A stretch of 64,000 bases of DNA, from NCBI RefSeq assembly GCF_002952215.1, contig NZ_CP022600.1:1860001-1924000 (forward strand), written 5' to 3'. Positions 7,567-17,467 of the stretch are shown here, in pieces. Position 1 is the stretch's first letter; each line of letters starts with the position of its first letter. Below the pieces are notes generated by a model. The model did no database searches. It was not told the DNA's origin and saw nothing but the letters and a program-made list of their open reading frames with translations. The DNA is from Porphyrobacter sp. HT-58-2. Lineage in GTDB: Bacteria; Pseudomonadota; Alphaproteobacteria; Sphingomonadales; Sphingomonadaceae. Both the position numbers and the translations under genes were made by a program.

Positions 7567-10491
7567 GTGCTGTCGGTAGCCAATGTCCGAACCGCGGGCG
7601 GTGCTGCCAGCTACTTTGCCGCCGACAATTACTACACCCGGACCGATGCCGATCGGTCCGGAGCGTGGTTCGGCAAGGGCGCCGAAGAATTGGGCCTCAC
7701 GGGCGCGGTCGATGCCAAGACCTTCGAAGCTGTCCTCAAGGGGTTTTTGCCAGACGGAAGCCGCGTTGGCAGCGACCACCGGGCCCATCGCGCAGGCACC
7801 GATCTCACCTTCTCCATGCCCAAGAGCTGGTCGGTGCTTGCGCTCGTCGGCGGCGACAAGCGGATCCTCGATGCCTATGGCGCAGCGGTCCGCGAGACGC
7901 TGACCTGGGCCGAGAAGAACCTTGCCGAAACCCGCATGGAGGTGCGCGGGAGTGAGCGGGTGGTTCGGACCGGGAACCTCGTAGCCGCGGTCTTCCAGCA
8001 CGACACCAACCGCAACCAGGAGCCCAATGCGCATTTCCATGCCGTCATCGCCAACGTCACCCAGGGGCCGGATGGCAAGTGGCGGGCGCTGCGCAACGAC
8101 AATCTCTGGAAGCACAATACGCTCCTCAACGCCATGACCATGGCGAACTTCCGGCTCAGTGTGGAGAAGCTCGGCTACGAGGTCGGCGAGTTCGGCAAGC
8201 ACGGCAATTTCGAGGCGGTGGGCGTTCCCAAGGAGGTGCGCGATGCGTTCAGCTCGCGGCGCGCCGAGGTTCTCGCAGCCGCCGCACAGATGAACTCCCA
8301 GGGACCGAAGGCACTCGACGCCGCGACGCTGATGACCCGGGCGAAAAAGGAAGCCATCGAGGACCGCGCTGCGCTGGCCCAGCAGTGGAAGGACACCGCA
8401 GAAAAGCTCGGGTTCGATCCGGCGATGGTCATCGCGCGGGCGAACGCACGCAGCGCCAAGGACCTCGGCAAGGTTCCCGGCTTGGGATCATCGGTCCGCA
8501 AGGTCGCCCTGCAAGGAAAACAGATCGTCCACGATTTCGCCGAGCGTCTTGGCATCGCGAAAGGCGACCCCCTCATTCCCTCGCGGCTCGGCAATCGCAG
8601 CCCGGAGGAAGTTGCAGCGATCCATGGTGTCGCTTCGGCCATCCGCCATCTTGGCGAGCGCGAGGCGGCCTTCACCAAAACCGACATCTATGGCACCGCG
8701 CTCGGCTTCGGCCTGCCAACAGCATTTGCCGATATCGAGCGCCGGGTCGACCAGCTCATCCGTCAGGGTTACCTTCAGGCAGGGAAGGGCGCCGACCGCG
8801 ACATGCTCACCACCCGTGATGCGATCAGCCTCGAACAGCGGATCCTTGCAGGCGTCGAGGCTGGGCGCGGCGCTGCGCCCGCCATCGTTCCTGCCTTCGA
8901 TGCCGGAAGGCGGCTGCAAGCCGTCTCGCAGAACAGATATGGCTTCCGCCTGAACAAGGGGCAGGAGGGGGCGGGCCGCCTGCTCTTGAGCTCGCACAAT
9001 CGCATTGTCGCGATCCAGGGTGTGGCTGGCGCAGGCAAAAGCACGGTTCTGAAGCCCGTCGCCGACATCCTGCGCAAGGAAGGCAAGACCGTGCTGGGTC
9101 TCGCGGTGCAGAATACGCTGGTGCAGATGCTGGAGCGCGACACGGGCATCCCGTCGATGACCGTGGCCCGCTTCCTGGGGCAGCATCAGGACATTCTTAT
9201 GGGCGAGGGCGGTGCGCGCCTCGAGGCCGCGCGCACGGCGATGAGTGGGACAGTCGTGGTGCTCGATGAGGCATCCATGGTCGGCAATGCCGACATGGAA
9301 AAGCTGGTGCGTCTCGCCAATCTCCTGCAGCTCGATCGCTTCGCCAGCATCGGTGACACCAAGCAGCTCGGTGCCGTCGATGCCGGCAAGCCCTTCGATG
9401 TCATGCAGCAGGCCGGTATCGAAGCCGCGCTGATGGACACCAATCTTCGCGCCCGCGATGAAGCGCTGCGCAGCGCGCAGCACGCGGCCCAAGGCGGCCA
9501 CATCGGCGAAGCGCTGACCCATCTTGGTGAGAATGTCATTGCCGCGGGCGAGAACGCCGCCGTCGATGCCGCCGCCGCCTGGCTTTCGCTCGCCCCCGCT
9601 GAGCGCGAGGTGACCGCAATCTATGCGTCGGGCCGGGCCTTGCGCGGTGAAGTCAACGAGGCGGTCCAGACAGGTCTTAAGGCCAATGGCGAGCTGGGCC
9701 CGGGCGCGATGAAGATCGAAGTGCTTTCGCGCATCAATCTGACGCGCGAGGAACTGCGCTATGCGCGCAGCTATACTCCCGGCACCGTGCTCGAGGTTGA
9801 CCGCCGGCAAAGGGGGCAGGGGCTCCAGAAGGGGAGCTATACGGTGGTGGCAACCGATCTCTCCCGCGAGCGTGTGACCCTGCAGAACGAGCGCGGGCGG
9901 CAATTCGAGTTTCGTCCCGGCCAGCTCCGTCCGCAGGGCGAGCAGGATCCGTTAAAGCTCTACGAACGCCGCGAGATCGAGATCCATGATGGCGACCGGG
10001 TCCGCTGGACCGCCACCGATCACAGGCGCGGCCTGCTCAATGCCGACCAGGCGCGGATCACTGCGATCGACGCCAAGGGTGTGGCGCTGGTAACCTCAGT
10101 CGGTGTGCCGCACCGCCTTGCGCCCGACGATCCGATGCTGAAGCGCCTCGATTTGGCCTATGCGCTCAATGCGCACATGGCGCAGGGTCTGACGTCCGAT
10201 CGCGGCATCGCTGTCATGGACAGCCGCGAGAAGAACCTTGCCAACCAGCAGACCTTCCTCGTGACCATCACCCGGCTGCGCGACGGCCTTAAGCTCCTTG
10301 TCGACAGCCCCGGCAAGCTCGAGGCTGCGGTCGAGAACAATCCCGGCATGAAGCGCTCTGCGCTTGAGACCGTGAACCTCTTGCGCGAGGCGGCTGCTAT
10401 CGGTGAGGCGAAGGGCAGGGCGCCCGCGCCCGAGATCAAGCCGCCCGAACTCGAGCGTTCGGTGAGCAAGCGGCTCGATTTTGGTCTGTAG
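7567..10491 (+). CDS. traI: MobF-family relaxase/helicase (TrwC/TraI type)
   Basis: A 974-residue relaxase that would nick oriT and unwind the transferred strand. It starts at GTG 7567 with the family opening MLSVANVRTAGGAASYFA and tyrosines at NYY. The three-His metal motif is visible (QHDTNRNQEPNAHFHAV, near residue 145). The C-terminal SF1 helicase part has Walker A GVAGAGKST (about residue 485) and Walker B VVLDEASMV. It lies 37 bp after traD on the same strand. Length is normal for sphingomonad plasmid and ICE relaxases and no frame damage is seen. Confidence 0.92.
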   Translation: MLSVANVRTAGGAASYFAADNYYTRTDADRSGAWFGKGAEELGLTGAVDAKTFEAVLKGFLPDGSRVGSDHRAHRAGTDLTFSMPKSWSVLALVGGDKRILDAYGAAVRETLTWAEKNLAETRMEVRGSERVVRTGNLVAAVFQHDTNRNQEPNAHFHAVIANVTQGPDGKWRALRNDNLWKHNTLLNAMTMANFRLSVEKLGYEVGEFGKHGNFEAVGVPKEVRDAFSSRRAEVLAAAAQMNSQGPKALDAATLMTRAKKEAIEDRAALAQQWKDTAEKLGFDPAMVIARANARSAKDLGKVPGLGSSVRKVALQGKQIVHDFAERLGIAKGDPLIPSRLGNRSPEEVAAIHGVASAIRHLGEREAAFTKTDIYGTALGFGLPTAFADIERRVDQLIRQGYLQAGKGADRDMLTTRDAISLEQRILAGVEAGRGAAPAIVPAFDAGRRLQAVSQNRYGFRLNKGQEGAGRLLLSSHNRIVAIQGVAGAGKSTVLKPVADILRKEGKTVLGLAVQNTLVQMLERDTGIPSMTVARFLGQHQDILMGEGGARLEAARTAMSGTVVVLDEASMVGNADMEKLVRLANLLQLDRFASIGDTKQLGAVDAGKPFDVMQQAGIEAALMDTNLRARDEALRSAQHAAQGGHIGEALTHLGENVIAAGENAAVDAAAAWLSLAPAEREVTAIYASGRALRGEVNEAVQTGLKANGELGPGAMKIEVLSRINLTREELRYARSYTPGTVLEVDRRQRGQGLQKGSYTVVATDLSRERVTLQNERGRQFEFRPGQLRPQGEQDPLKLYERREIEIHDGDRVRWTATDHRRGLLNADQARITAIDAKGVALVTSVGVPHRLAPDDPMLKRLDLAYALNAHMAQGLTSDRGIAVMDSREKNLANQQTFLVTITRLRDGLKLLVDSPGKLEAAVENNPGMKRSALETVNLLREAAAIGEAKGRAPAPEIKPPELERSVSKRLDFGL

Positions 10492-10518
10492 GGTTCGCCT
10501 GCATTGTCCCACCCGGAT

Positions 10519-10944
10519 TCAGCGGCAGGCCGGACCCTTCCAGTAGCGGTCCCAGCGCAGCACCGTGCGGGTGCGGATCATTGCGCAGGAGAGGTCCGCA
10601 CCGCTTGGCAGGCGGCACCAGGCCGCCGTGCGATTGCCTCCCGCCGACCCTTCAGAGCGACATGAGAGCTTCGGGCCATTCACCAGAACATGGCCTGTGG
10701 GCGCTGTTCCGCGTGCGCCGCCAAGAAGCTGTACCAAGGCATCACGTGCTTCGATAGCAGAGCTGCGTGGGCAGGGCTGATTGGTTCGGCAAGTGCCATC
10801 AATCTCGCGCGCGGCAATACCTGCGATCCTAAGGCGAGGACCTTCTTCGCACCAAACAGGTCCATCGCCGTCCCAGACATGGGTCGGCGTGCAAGTGAAC
10901 GGTTGCCCGGCAGCAACCACTGAGGCGGCAAAAAGAGTAAGCAT
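10519..10944 (-). CDS. Secreted staphylococcal-nuclease-like protein
   Basis: A 141-residue protein convergent with traI. A short signal peptide (to about residue 13, AGQ) precedes VWDGDGPVWC, RLRIAGIAARE and a Cys-rich C-terminus (CRSEGSAGGNR, WCRLPSGADLSCAM). The layout matches small thermonuclease-fold proteins commonly seen near sphingomonad conjugation genes. Six or more cysteines suggest disulfides in the periplasm. SNase catalytic Arg/Glu pairs were not confirmed, so nuclease activity is uncertain. Confidence 0.65.
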   Translation of the reverse strand: MLTLFAASVVAAGQPFTCTPTHVWDGDGPVWCEEGPRLRIAGIAAREIDGTCRTNQPCPRSSAIEARDALVQLLGGARGTAPTGHVLVNGPKLSCRSEGSAGGNRTAAWCRLPSGADLSCAMIRTRTVLRWDRYWKGPACR

Positions 10945-11648
10945 TTCAATCCAGTCTTAGTGCACTACGCGGCAAAATCAAAGCATGAGGGCGACAATTC
11001 TGAGCGCTCGCCTATCGAAACAGGGGAAACTTGAAGACAGGACTGTCACTGATCCCTCATGCGCGTTTCCACTGCGGCTCGGTCGCGCCCTGTTTGACGC
11101 TCACCATGTTATCCATTTTCAGGGCAGAGATGATTTGGCGTAACTCTGCAGAGCAAGGATTGGTGGCAATTTCAGTTGTGGCAAGACCATGTGGCCGACG
11201 GTCGATCAGGGCCTGCTTCGCCCTTACGAGCGCGGCAGGCTAAGATCGACGATCGCGACCGAAAACAAGTGCGCGCTGCTCAATGCCCGTCCCTGTCCGA
11301 AGCGCTCAGTCCTCGGGACGGTTAACCTTCTCCGCCAGACAGCCGCCAAAGGTTCGGGGAGTCGCAGGGCATAAGCTGCTGAAGGCAAGGCACCCGAACC
11401 TGAGGACGCGATGTCAGACGGTTCGACATGGGTCTGTGATCATGATCGCTCAAGCATTGCAGGGCGCCATTGAGGCCACAGCAATGAGGACAACACTACA
11501 ATCAAGAGCGGCAGATCAGTCAAATAAAATTGACATGCAAGGACTTCCTTTCGGTTCTCCTCGTAGATGTCAAATTGTCGTACCCGACGAAAGCGTGAGC
11601 GCTTCAATCACGGTAGTCTGGACTGATACCGAGGGTAACGCATCATGT
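10945..11648. other. No gene recognised (about 700 bp)
   Basis: Open frames here have no recognisable motif, no convincing ribosome binding site and no consistent codon pattern. The stretch separates the conjugation module from the vapBC pair and may be a boundary of the accessory element. Confidence 0.5.
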
Positions 11649-12065
11649 TCAGCGATCACCAGGCTCAATGACCAATAGTCCAAAGCCCTCATAGATCACT
11701 GGGTTGCGCGACGCGAGCGTCATTCCATGACCCGACGCAATTGCCGCAAGGTATGCATCTGTCACTGGCGGTGCTTTGCCCTTGCGTTTTGCTGCAATTG
11801 CGATTTCCGCATAGGCAAAAGCAGCGACTGTATCGAAGGTCAGCATGCGGCCCGAAAACGCGTCAAGTATCCGCTCCAACGCTTTGGCGAGCTGGTCTTT
11901 TGCCTTGCCGTCGGGAAGCGATCCAATTCCATAAAGGATCTCTCCCACAGTGACGCTGGCAATATACAGGCTCTCAGCCCGCTGCGAATCAAGCCAGTTG
12001 AGCACGCGAGCATCAGGTGCCGGCTTCATCGCCTCTGCAACGATGCTCGTGTCGAGCAGGATCAT
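11649..12065 (-). CDS. vapC: PIN-domain toxin VapC
   Basis: A 138-residue PIN-domain ribonuclease. MILLDTSIVAEAM gives the first catalytic Asp, VGEILYGI the conserved Glu, and VTDAYLAAIA the later Asp. ATG 12065 overlaps the antitoxin stop by 4 bp (ATGA), so the two are translated together. It lies downstream of its antitoxin, the standard vapBC order. VapC toxins cleave tRNA or rRNA; the target of this one cannot be read from sequence. Confidence 0.88.
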   Translation of the reverse strand: MILLDTSIVAEAMKPAPDARVLNWLDSQRAESLYIASVTVGEILYGIGSLPDGKAKDQLAKALERILDAFSGRMLTFDTVAAFAYAEIAIAAKRKGKAPPVTDAYLAAIASGHGMTLASRNPVIYEGFGLLVIEPGDR

Positions 12066-12316
12066 CCGAACCACACCGGCGGCGCAGGATCTGCCAATCG
12101 CGCCGCTTCGAGCGCATCAACATCCGCATTTGAAAGACCACTCTGCCGACTGAGCTCGGAAAGAGCACTCCCCACAAGCAGGCGCCCTGGCGGGCACAAG
12201 ATCTCTTCGAGAATAGCGCACGCCTCTTCATTCGGCTTTCGGCCGTTTGACAGTGCGCGGTGCGCGAGCGCCCGGCGCGCTGCAGGAGACAGCTGGCTTA
12301 TCGTGATTGAGTTCAT
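12062..12316 (-). CDS. vapB: FitA/VapB-type antitoxin
   Basis: An 84-residue antitoxin. MNSITISQLSPAARRALAHRA is the Arc/RHH-type DNA-binding start of FitA-like antitoxins, followed by NEEACAILEEIL and a flexible tail that would wrap the toxin. ATG 12316 is chosen over a GTG 12 bp upstream because AAGG lies 5-8 bases before it. Expected to repress its own promoter together with VapC. Confidence 0.8.
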   Translation of the reverse strand: MNSITISQLSPAARRALAHRALSNGRKPNEEACAILEEILCPPGRLLVGSALSELSRQSGLSNADVDALEAARLADPAPPVWFG

Positions 12317-12575
12317 CGGCACCTTCACAAAGGGATCCCTGCTTTGCGCTGCTAGCCTGATGACCCGGCCCTCGCAACCCGCTTCCTGTCAGTCTGTTTG
12401 TCCGTACGAGTCAGTGCCCTCGATCACGGCAAAAATATTCGGTTCACCGCACTGCCTATGTCCCCGCGCGGTATATGCTGTTGCCTATTGCATCGCTCAT
12501 CTTCAGGCTGCTCATCGCGGCAGACAAGGCCGCATTCGCACGCCACTCCTTCTGTTCACGCAATGTTGCCGTCTT

Positions 12576-13535
12576 ATGCCATTTGATCTTGGATACCCGC
12601 CGGCTCCCTCACATTTCCCGCGACCGGGCTGGGACGGGACCAGTCTTCAAGACGTGGCACGGCGCTTCCCCACGGACGATGCCTGTTTTGATCATGTCTT
12701 GAAAGCGCGGTTCGGGCACGAGTTCGTGTGCGACAAATGCGGCAGGATAAGCGCCTGGCATCGTCGCACTGGCGCGAAATATGTCCAGCATTCGTGCGGA
12801 GCTGCCATTTCTCCGCTTTCAGGTACCTTGTTTCATGGCACGAAATTGCCCCTACGTCTGTGGTTTTATGCCATGCTGCATTTTGCGAACTCTCAGGAGG
12901 GGGTGAATGCCGGGTTTCTCGGGCGCCATCTCGGTATCAGCTATCTTGCTGCCTTCCGCATGACCCAGCGGATCCGCTGGCATATGGCCGAGCTGGAGCG
13001 CATGGCGCCGTTGGCCTCGCCGCGACAGAAAATCGAGGTAAGAATCGAGAACCTTCGGCGTGTTCGCTCCGGCACGACCGGTCTCAATCGTGTCAATGTT
13101 CTATTCGCGGCACGCGATAGGAAAGTGGATTGCGAGGTGATCGGTGCCGGACTGCGGCATATCGTGCGCCAAGCCACCGCAAGAATGGTGCCCGGCCATG
13201 GCGAGTTGTGGACGACATGTTACCGCACCGACCGAGTGTTTTCAGCATATGGATGTCGGTTATCGCGTGCGGTCTATTTGCCTTGCTACTACATGGACCA
13301 TCCCGATGAAGTCGATGCGATCAAGGGCTTCCTGTCCTACTTTCTCTGGCCGTTCCAGACCCACTACAAACATGCCTCGCGGCAACATCTGTGGCTTTAT
13401 CTCAAGGAATTCCAGTTCCGTTATAATCGTCGTTACAAGTCGGCGCAGACCTACTGGGACATGGTTGGCGCGTTTCCGTCGCTAGATGCCCGGCAAAACG
13501 CTTTGGCCAGCCCCGATCCTTACGAGGAGGACTGA
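12576..13535 (+). CDS. IS1595/ISXO2-like transposase paralogue without catalytic Asp
   Basis: A 319-residue protein with the layout of ISXO2-type transposases: a zinc ribbon (CDKCG ... HSCG), a conserved helical part (WFYAMLHFANSQEGVNAGF) and an RNase-H-like domain. Aligned with the next gene, HIDEVHL becomes EVRIENL and ITDMLPGY becomes TTCYRTDR, so the first two catalytic acids are replaced, while the Glu region (DEVDAIKGFL) is kept. The frame is intact and ends FRYNRRY... like its neighbour. It may be a decayed copy or a non-catalytic partner. The start has no strong ribosome binding site and the frame is open further upstream, so the 5' end is uncertain. Confidence 0.6.
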   Translation: MPFDLGYPPAPSHFPRPGWDGTSLQDVARRFPTDDACFDHVLKARFGHEFVCDKCGRISAWHRRTGAKYVQHSCGAAISPLSGTLFHGTKLPLRLWFYAMLHFANSQEGVNAGFLGRHLGISYLAAFRMTQRIRWHMAELERMAPLASPRQKIEVRIENLRRVRSGTTGLNRVNVLFAARDRKVDCEVIGAGLRHIVRQATARMVPGHGELWTTCYRTDRVFSAYGCRLSRAVYLPCYYMDHPDEVDAIKGFLSYFLWPFQTHYKHASRQHLWLYLKEFQFRYNRRYKSAQTYWDMVGAFPSLDARQNALASPDPYEED

Positions 13536-13566
13536 GGTCTTGGCGTCGTCCAAGGGGTCCGGGGTG

Positions 13567-14481
13567 ATGCAGTTCTTCGAACGATTTCCCGACGAAGACG
13601 CGTGCCTTCAGCATATCTTCGAAACCAAGTGGGGGACGCATTCTCCCTGCCCGAGCTGCGGCCAAGTGGGGGGCTGGACGAAGATCAAGGGGACCAAGAA
13701 ATGGCGCCATAGGTGCAGAAAGCACCTCTCACCGCTCAAAGATACAGTGCTGTATCGCTCCAATCTCTCCCTCACGGCATGGTTTTACGCGCTCCTGCTT
13801 TTCGCCAACACGTCTATTGGGGTGCGGTCTGGCTTCATTCGCAGGCAACTGGGGATCGGGCACATGGGCGCTTACCGGATGTGCCGAATGATCAGGGTTC
13901 ATATGGCCTCCATGGCGCGACCCGAGATGCTGGGGGGCGAGGGTAAGACGGTCCACATCGACGAGGTACACCTTCGACACATTATGCATCCTAAGAGAGG
14001 CAAATGCGAAAGTGCCATTGTGCTAGGGATGTCTTGCGATGGGCAGGTCCTGTCAGGCGTTGTGCCTGACCGAACAACAGCGACATTGATTCCTTTGATT
14101 CTCGAGCGGGTCAGACCAGGCTCAAAAATCATAACCGACATGCTGCCAGGCTACCAAAAACTTACAGACTATGGCTTCGAGCATGTCCGGATAAATCATT
14201 CTGCCGCATTTCACGACTTTGCCGGTCATACCAACAACGAGATTGAAGCCTATTGGTCAACACTTCGTCGGATGTTCCGTGCGTCTAGGCAGGTTCAGCG
14301 CCAAAATCTTTGGACATTTCTTGCCGAGGTCGAATTCAAATACAATCGGCGTCACGCGAAGCATCTGATTTTTGACGAATTGATCTCGAACTTTCCACCC
14401 CATAATACATCAGACACCCGGGCACTGCGAGAGCGGTTCGAATGGTCCACGCATCCGTCCATGCCTTGCCCACGCGACTGA
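13567..14481 (+). CDS. IS1595-family transposase (ISXO2-like)
   Basis: A 304-residue DDE-type transposase. It has a zinc ribbon (CPSCG ... HRCRKHLSPL), then HIDEVHL (first Asp), ITDMLPGY (second Asp) and NNEIEAYWSTLRRMF (Glu). It begins 32 bp after the stop of the paralogue above; an alternative TTG at 13540 with GAGGAGG upstream would add 9 residues. No terminal inverted repeats or target duplication were found around 12.3-14.6 kb, so this may not be a simple IS. The C-terminal FKYNRRH matches the FRYNRRY of the first protein. Confidence 0.75.
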   Translation: MQFFERFPDEDACLQHIFETKWGTHSPCPSCGQVGGWTKIKGTKKWRHRCRKHLSPLKDTVLYRSNLSLTAWFYALLLFANTSIGVRSGFIRRQLGIGHMGAYRMCRMIRVHMASMARPEMLGGEGKTVHIDEVHLRHIMHPKRGKCESAIVLGMSCDGQVLSGVVPDRTTATLIPLILERVRPGSKIITDMLPGYQKLTDYGFEHVRINHSAAFHDFAGHTNNEIEAYWSTLRRMFRASRQVQRQNLWTFLAEVEFKYNRRHAKHLIFDELISNFPPHNTSDTRALRERFEWSTHPSMPCPRD

Positions 14482-14588
14482 CCTCGGCAACGACCGGTCG
14501 CCCGTTAGCCTTACCAGACCTCTGCGGCGCTGCTGCCTCGGCTGGAAGTGCAAAGTGCAGGTCAAGACACGGCAGGCTCTCCGATCGC

Positions 14589-15725
14589 TCACCCAACCTT
14601 GCCGATGATCGCTGCTATGCGTGAGCTTGCCCTGCCATCGCCATAGGGATTATGCGCTTGGGCCATCTTGGCATGGGCTCTCTCATCATCGAGAAGCCGC
14701 ATTGCCTCGGACACAATGCGCGGCCCATCTGCACCGACAAGGCGAGCCGTTCCGGCCGCGACGCCCTCGGGTCGCTCGGTCGTGTCACGCATCACCAGCA
14801 CCGGCTTGCCGAGACTGGGAGCCTCTTCCTGGATGCCACCTGAATCGGTCAGCATGAAATCGCACGCTTCCATCATCGCCACGAAATCCAGATAATCCAG
14901 AGGGTTGATCAGTGCGATGTTATCATGCCCCGCCAGCGCCGGACGCATCACTTCAGCAACATTCGGATTGGGGTGGAGAGGGTAGATGATGGCGACATCG
15001 TCCCGGCGCGCGAGCTGCTTAAGCGCCAAAGCGATCTGTTTCATTCCGTCTCCGAAGTTTTCACGCCGGTGGGCGGTGACGGCGATGATCCGTTTGCCGG
15101 CAAACCTTTCCCGCAAGGGCGCGATGGCTGGCGCGAGGCCGGGATCGGCAGCGATTTTTCCTTGCGCGAAAAGTAGGGCATCAATCACCGTGTTGCCTGT
15201 CACGTGTATGGAGCTTTCATCCACGTTTTCAGCGCGCAAGGCGTCCGCAGCGGTCACTGTGGGGGCGAAATGCAGGTCAGCGACCACCCCTGTGACCTTG
15301 CGGTTCACCTCCTCCGGCCAGGGCGAATAGATGTCCCCGCTGCGCAGCCCCGCCTCGACGTGACCCACGGGTATCCTTCGGAAATAGCACGCCAGCGACG
15401 CCATCATCGTGGTCAGCGTATCGCCATGCACCAGCACCCGGTCAGGACGCAGGGTATCCAAAGCCTCACCAAAGCGGGTCAAAATCCGGCTCGCAAGACC
15501 ATCCAGGGACTGGTCGGGTTGCATGAGATCGAGATCGATATCGGGCACAAGCCCGGCGAGTACGAGAACGGAATCGAGCAATTCGCGGTGTTGCGCCGTA
15601 ACCACCACTTTCACGTCGAACAGCCCGGTTTCGCGCAGCGCGAAGACCACCGGGAACATCTTTATCGCTTCGGGGCGGGTGCCGAAGGTGACCAGAATGC
15701 GCGGTTTTGCGCCGCCTTGGGTCAT
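14589..15725 (-). CDS. wecB: UDP-N-acetylglucosamine 2-epimerase, non-hydrolysing
   Basis: A 378-residue cytoplasmic enzyme interconverting UDP-GlcNAc and UDP-ManNAc. Family motifs: FGTRPEAIKM at the N-terminus, VHGDTLTTM, HVEAGLRSG, PEEVNRK and LTDSGGIQEEAPSLGKPVLV. Normal length. ATG 15725 overlaps the wecC stop by 4 bp, so wecC-wecB form an operon (wecC first) making UDP-ManNAcA for an exopolysaccharide or O-antigen. Confidence 0.95.
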   Translation of the reverse strand: MTQGGAKPRILVTFGTRPEAIKMFPVVFALRETGLFDVKVVVTAQHRELLDSVLVLAGLVPDIDLDLMQPDQSLDGLASRILTRFGEALDTLRPDRVLVHGDTLTTMMASLACYFRRIPVGHVEAGLRSGDIYSPWPEEVNRKVTGVVADLHFAPTVTAADALRAENVDESSIHVTGNTVIDALLFAQGKIAADPGLAPAIAPLRERFAGKRIIAVTAHRRENFGDGMKQIALALKQLARRDDVAIIYPLHPNPNVAEVMRPALAGHDNIALINPLDYLDFVAMMEACDFMLTDSGGIQEEAPSLGKPVLVMRDTTERPEGVAAGTARLVGADGPRIVSEAMRLLDDERAHAKMAQAHNPYGDGRASSRIAAIIGKVG

Positions 15726-17026
15726 CGCCGCAACATACCCCGCGTGTCGAACACGAGCTTGCCCGCGAGATCGGCGGGGGAGAGATGCTTGAACGCGGTG
15801 TGATCGACCAGCACCACCACAATCTCCGCTTCGCGCAGGGCTACGTCAAGCGTCACCAGCGTGGCCCCCGTCCCGGCGAAGGCTTTGGGCAGTTCATCGG
15901 TGAAGGGCTCGACCACCACTACCCGGTCGCCATGTGTGTGGGAAAGGCCTTCCGCGATCTCGAGCGCGGGGCTTTCGCGGAAGTCGTCGATATCGGGCTT
16001 GAAGGCGAGGCCCAGCAGCGCGACCTTGCCGCCGGGCGCAGCCTCCAGCAGCGCGCGGATCTTGCCTTCGGTGTGGACCGCCTTGTGATCATTGACCTCG
16101 CGCGCCGTGCGCACCAACCGCGCGGCAGAGGGCGCGCCTGCGACCAGAAACCAGGGATCGACCGCGATGCAATGCCCGCCCACGCCTGGGCCGGGCTGGA
16201 GGATGTTGACGCGCGGGTGGCGGTTGGCCAGCCGGATCACTTCCCACACATCCACCCCGATCACATCGGCGATCATCGAGAGTTCGTTGGCAAAGGCGAT
16301 GTTGACGTCGCGAAACGAATTCTCGACCAGCTTCACCGTTTCTGCGACGCGGGCGGTTGTGAACAGGCAATCACCTTTGACGAAGCTGCCATAGATTACC
16401 GCTGCGCGCTCGGCACAGGCCGGCGTCATCCCGCCGATCACGCGGTCGTTCTGAACCAGTTCCTTGACGATCCGGCCCGGCAGCACGCGTTCGGGGCAAT
16501 AGGCGAGCGCAATGTCGGCATCGACATCGCAGCCGTCCTTCGGCACGACGATATCGGGGCGCAGTTCGGCGATGATTTCGGCGACGCGTTCAGTTGTGCC
16601 AACCGGCGAGGTGCTCTCGACGATCACACAGGCCCCCGGCAGGATCTTGGGCGCGATCGCGCGCGCGGCGGCTTCGACATAGGCGATGTCGGGCATCTTG
16701 CCTTCGCCCAGCGGGGTCGGCACGGCGATCATGTAGAAGCTGGCGGTCGGCACTTCGGTTGAAGCGACCAGCGTCTGCGCGGTGATCGCATCATGTACCA
16801 ATTTGTCGAGATCGCGTTCCTCGATGTGAACGCCGCCCGCGTTCACGGTTTCGACCACCTTGCGCGAGACATCGACGCCGCACACGCGCCATCCATAAGA
16901 AGCGAGCAGGGCGGCGGTAGGCAGGCCGATATAGCCAAGGCCGATCACTGCTACCTGATGATCGGGAGCAGGATGGGCAAGCGCCTTGCGAGCGAGAGCC
17001 GCGGCGGCATCAAATGGAGCGTTCAT
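15722..17026 (-). CDS. wecC: UDP-N-acetyl-D-mannosamine dehydrogenase
   Basis: A 434-residue NAD-dependent dehydrogenase oxidising UDP-ManNAc to UDP-ManNAcA. The Rossmann motif is VIGLGYIGLPTA; VPTPLGEGKMPD and VESTSPVGTTE follow, and the catalytic Cys lies in GGHCIAVDPWFL. It is first gene of the pair with wecB, coupled by ATGA. A hydrophilic extension of about 20 residues precedes the Rossmann fold. Confidence 0.95.
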   Translation of the reverse strand: MNAPFDAAAALARKALAHPAPDHQVAVIGLGYIGLPTAALLASYGWRVCGVDVSRKVVETVNAGGVHIEERDLDKLVHDAITAQTLVASTEVPTASFYMIAVPTPLGEGKMPDIAYVEAAARAIAPKILPGACVIVESTSPVGTTERVAEIIAELRPDIVVPKDGCDVDADIALAYCPERVLPGRIVKELVQNDRVIGGMTPACAERAAVIYGSFVKGDCLFTTARVAETVKLVENSFRDVNIAFANELSMIADVIGVDVWEVIRLANRHPRVNILQPGPGVGGHCIAVDPWFLVAGAPSAARLVRTAREVNDHKAVHTEGKIRALLEAAPGGKVALLGLAFKPDIDDFRESPALEIAEGLSHTHGDRVVVVEPFTDELPKAFAGTGATLVTLDVALREAEIVVVLVDHTAFKHLSPADLAGKLVFDTRGMLRR

Positions 17027-17467
17027 GCGATCAAAGTCCCGGTTTTCAGGGACTGTCTTGGTCGCAAAGCCCTTAAAATCGCGTTAGGCTTGCTCCGATT
17101 TTTACCAAGGCATGTCCTGCTCTGCCAGCCAACAACGCGTTGTGGCGATGCGGACGATCATGGCGCGAAGGCCCGCGCCTTGGCTTTCTCATCGCTCCGG
17201 GCGATTGCCAGAATCTCAAAGCAGCAAGACCGGCCATCCTCACGCAATACCCCGCGCGAACCACACTGGCCCGCGGCCATCCCAGACATGGCTCGGATGA
17301 CGGGCAGGCAATCATCCGCAAGTCATCACAGGAACAGTCGGAACTATGCGCACCCCTCGAGCGGCTTGCGATCTGGCTGCGCCACATCAACCGTTACAGT
17401 TTATTGTTTTATAACAGGTTTCAAATCGTCAGGTGATCCCGCCTCGCTGGGAAGCGGTCTGAGCTGA
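17027..17467. other. Upstream region of wecCB; no gene recognised
   Basis: About 440 bp between the wecC start and the 3' end of the S24 repressor gene. It presumably holds the wecCB promoter. No clear hairpin, repeat or small coding sequence was identified. Confidence 0.5.

Noticed and set aside
8488..9903. Long minus-strand open frame opposite traI
   Set aside because: Shadow of the relaxase gene; no motif of its own.
11727..12575. Upstream extension of the first ISXO2-like protein
   Set aside because: It would overlap vapBC antisense and carries no transposase similarity.
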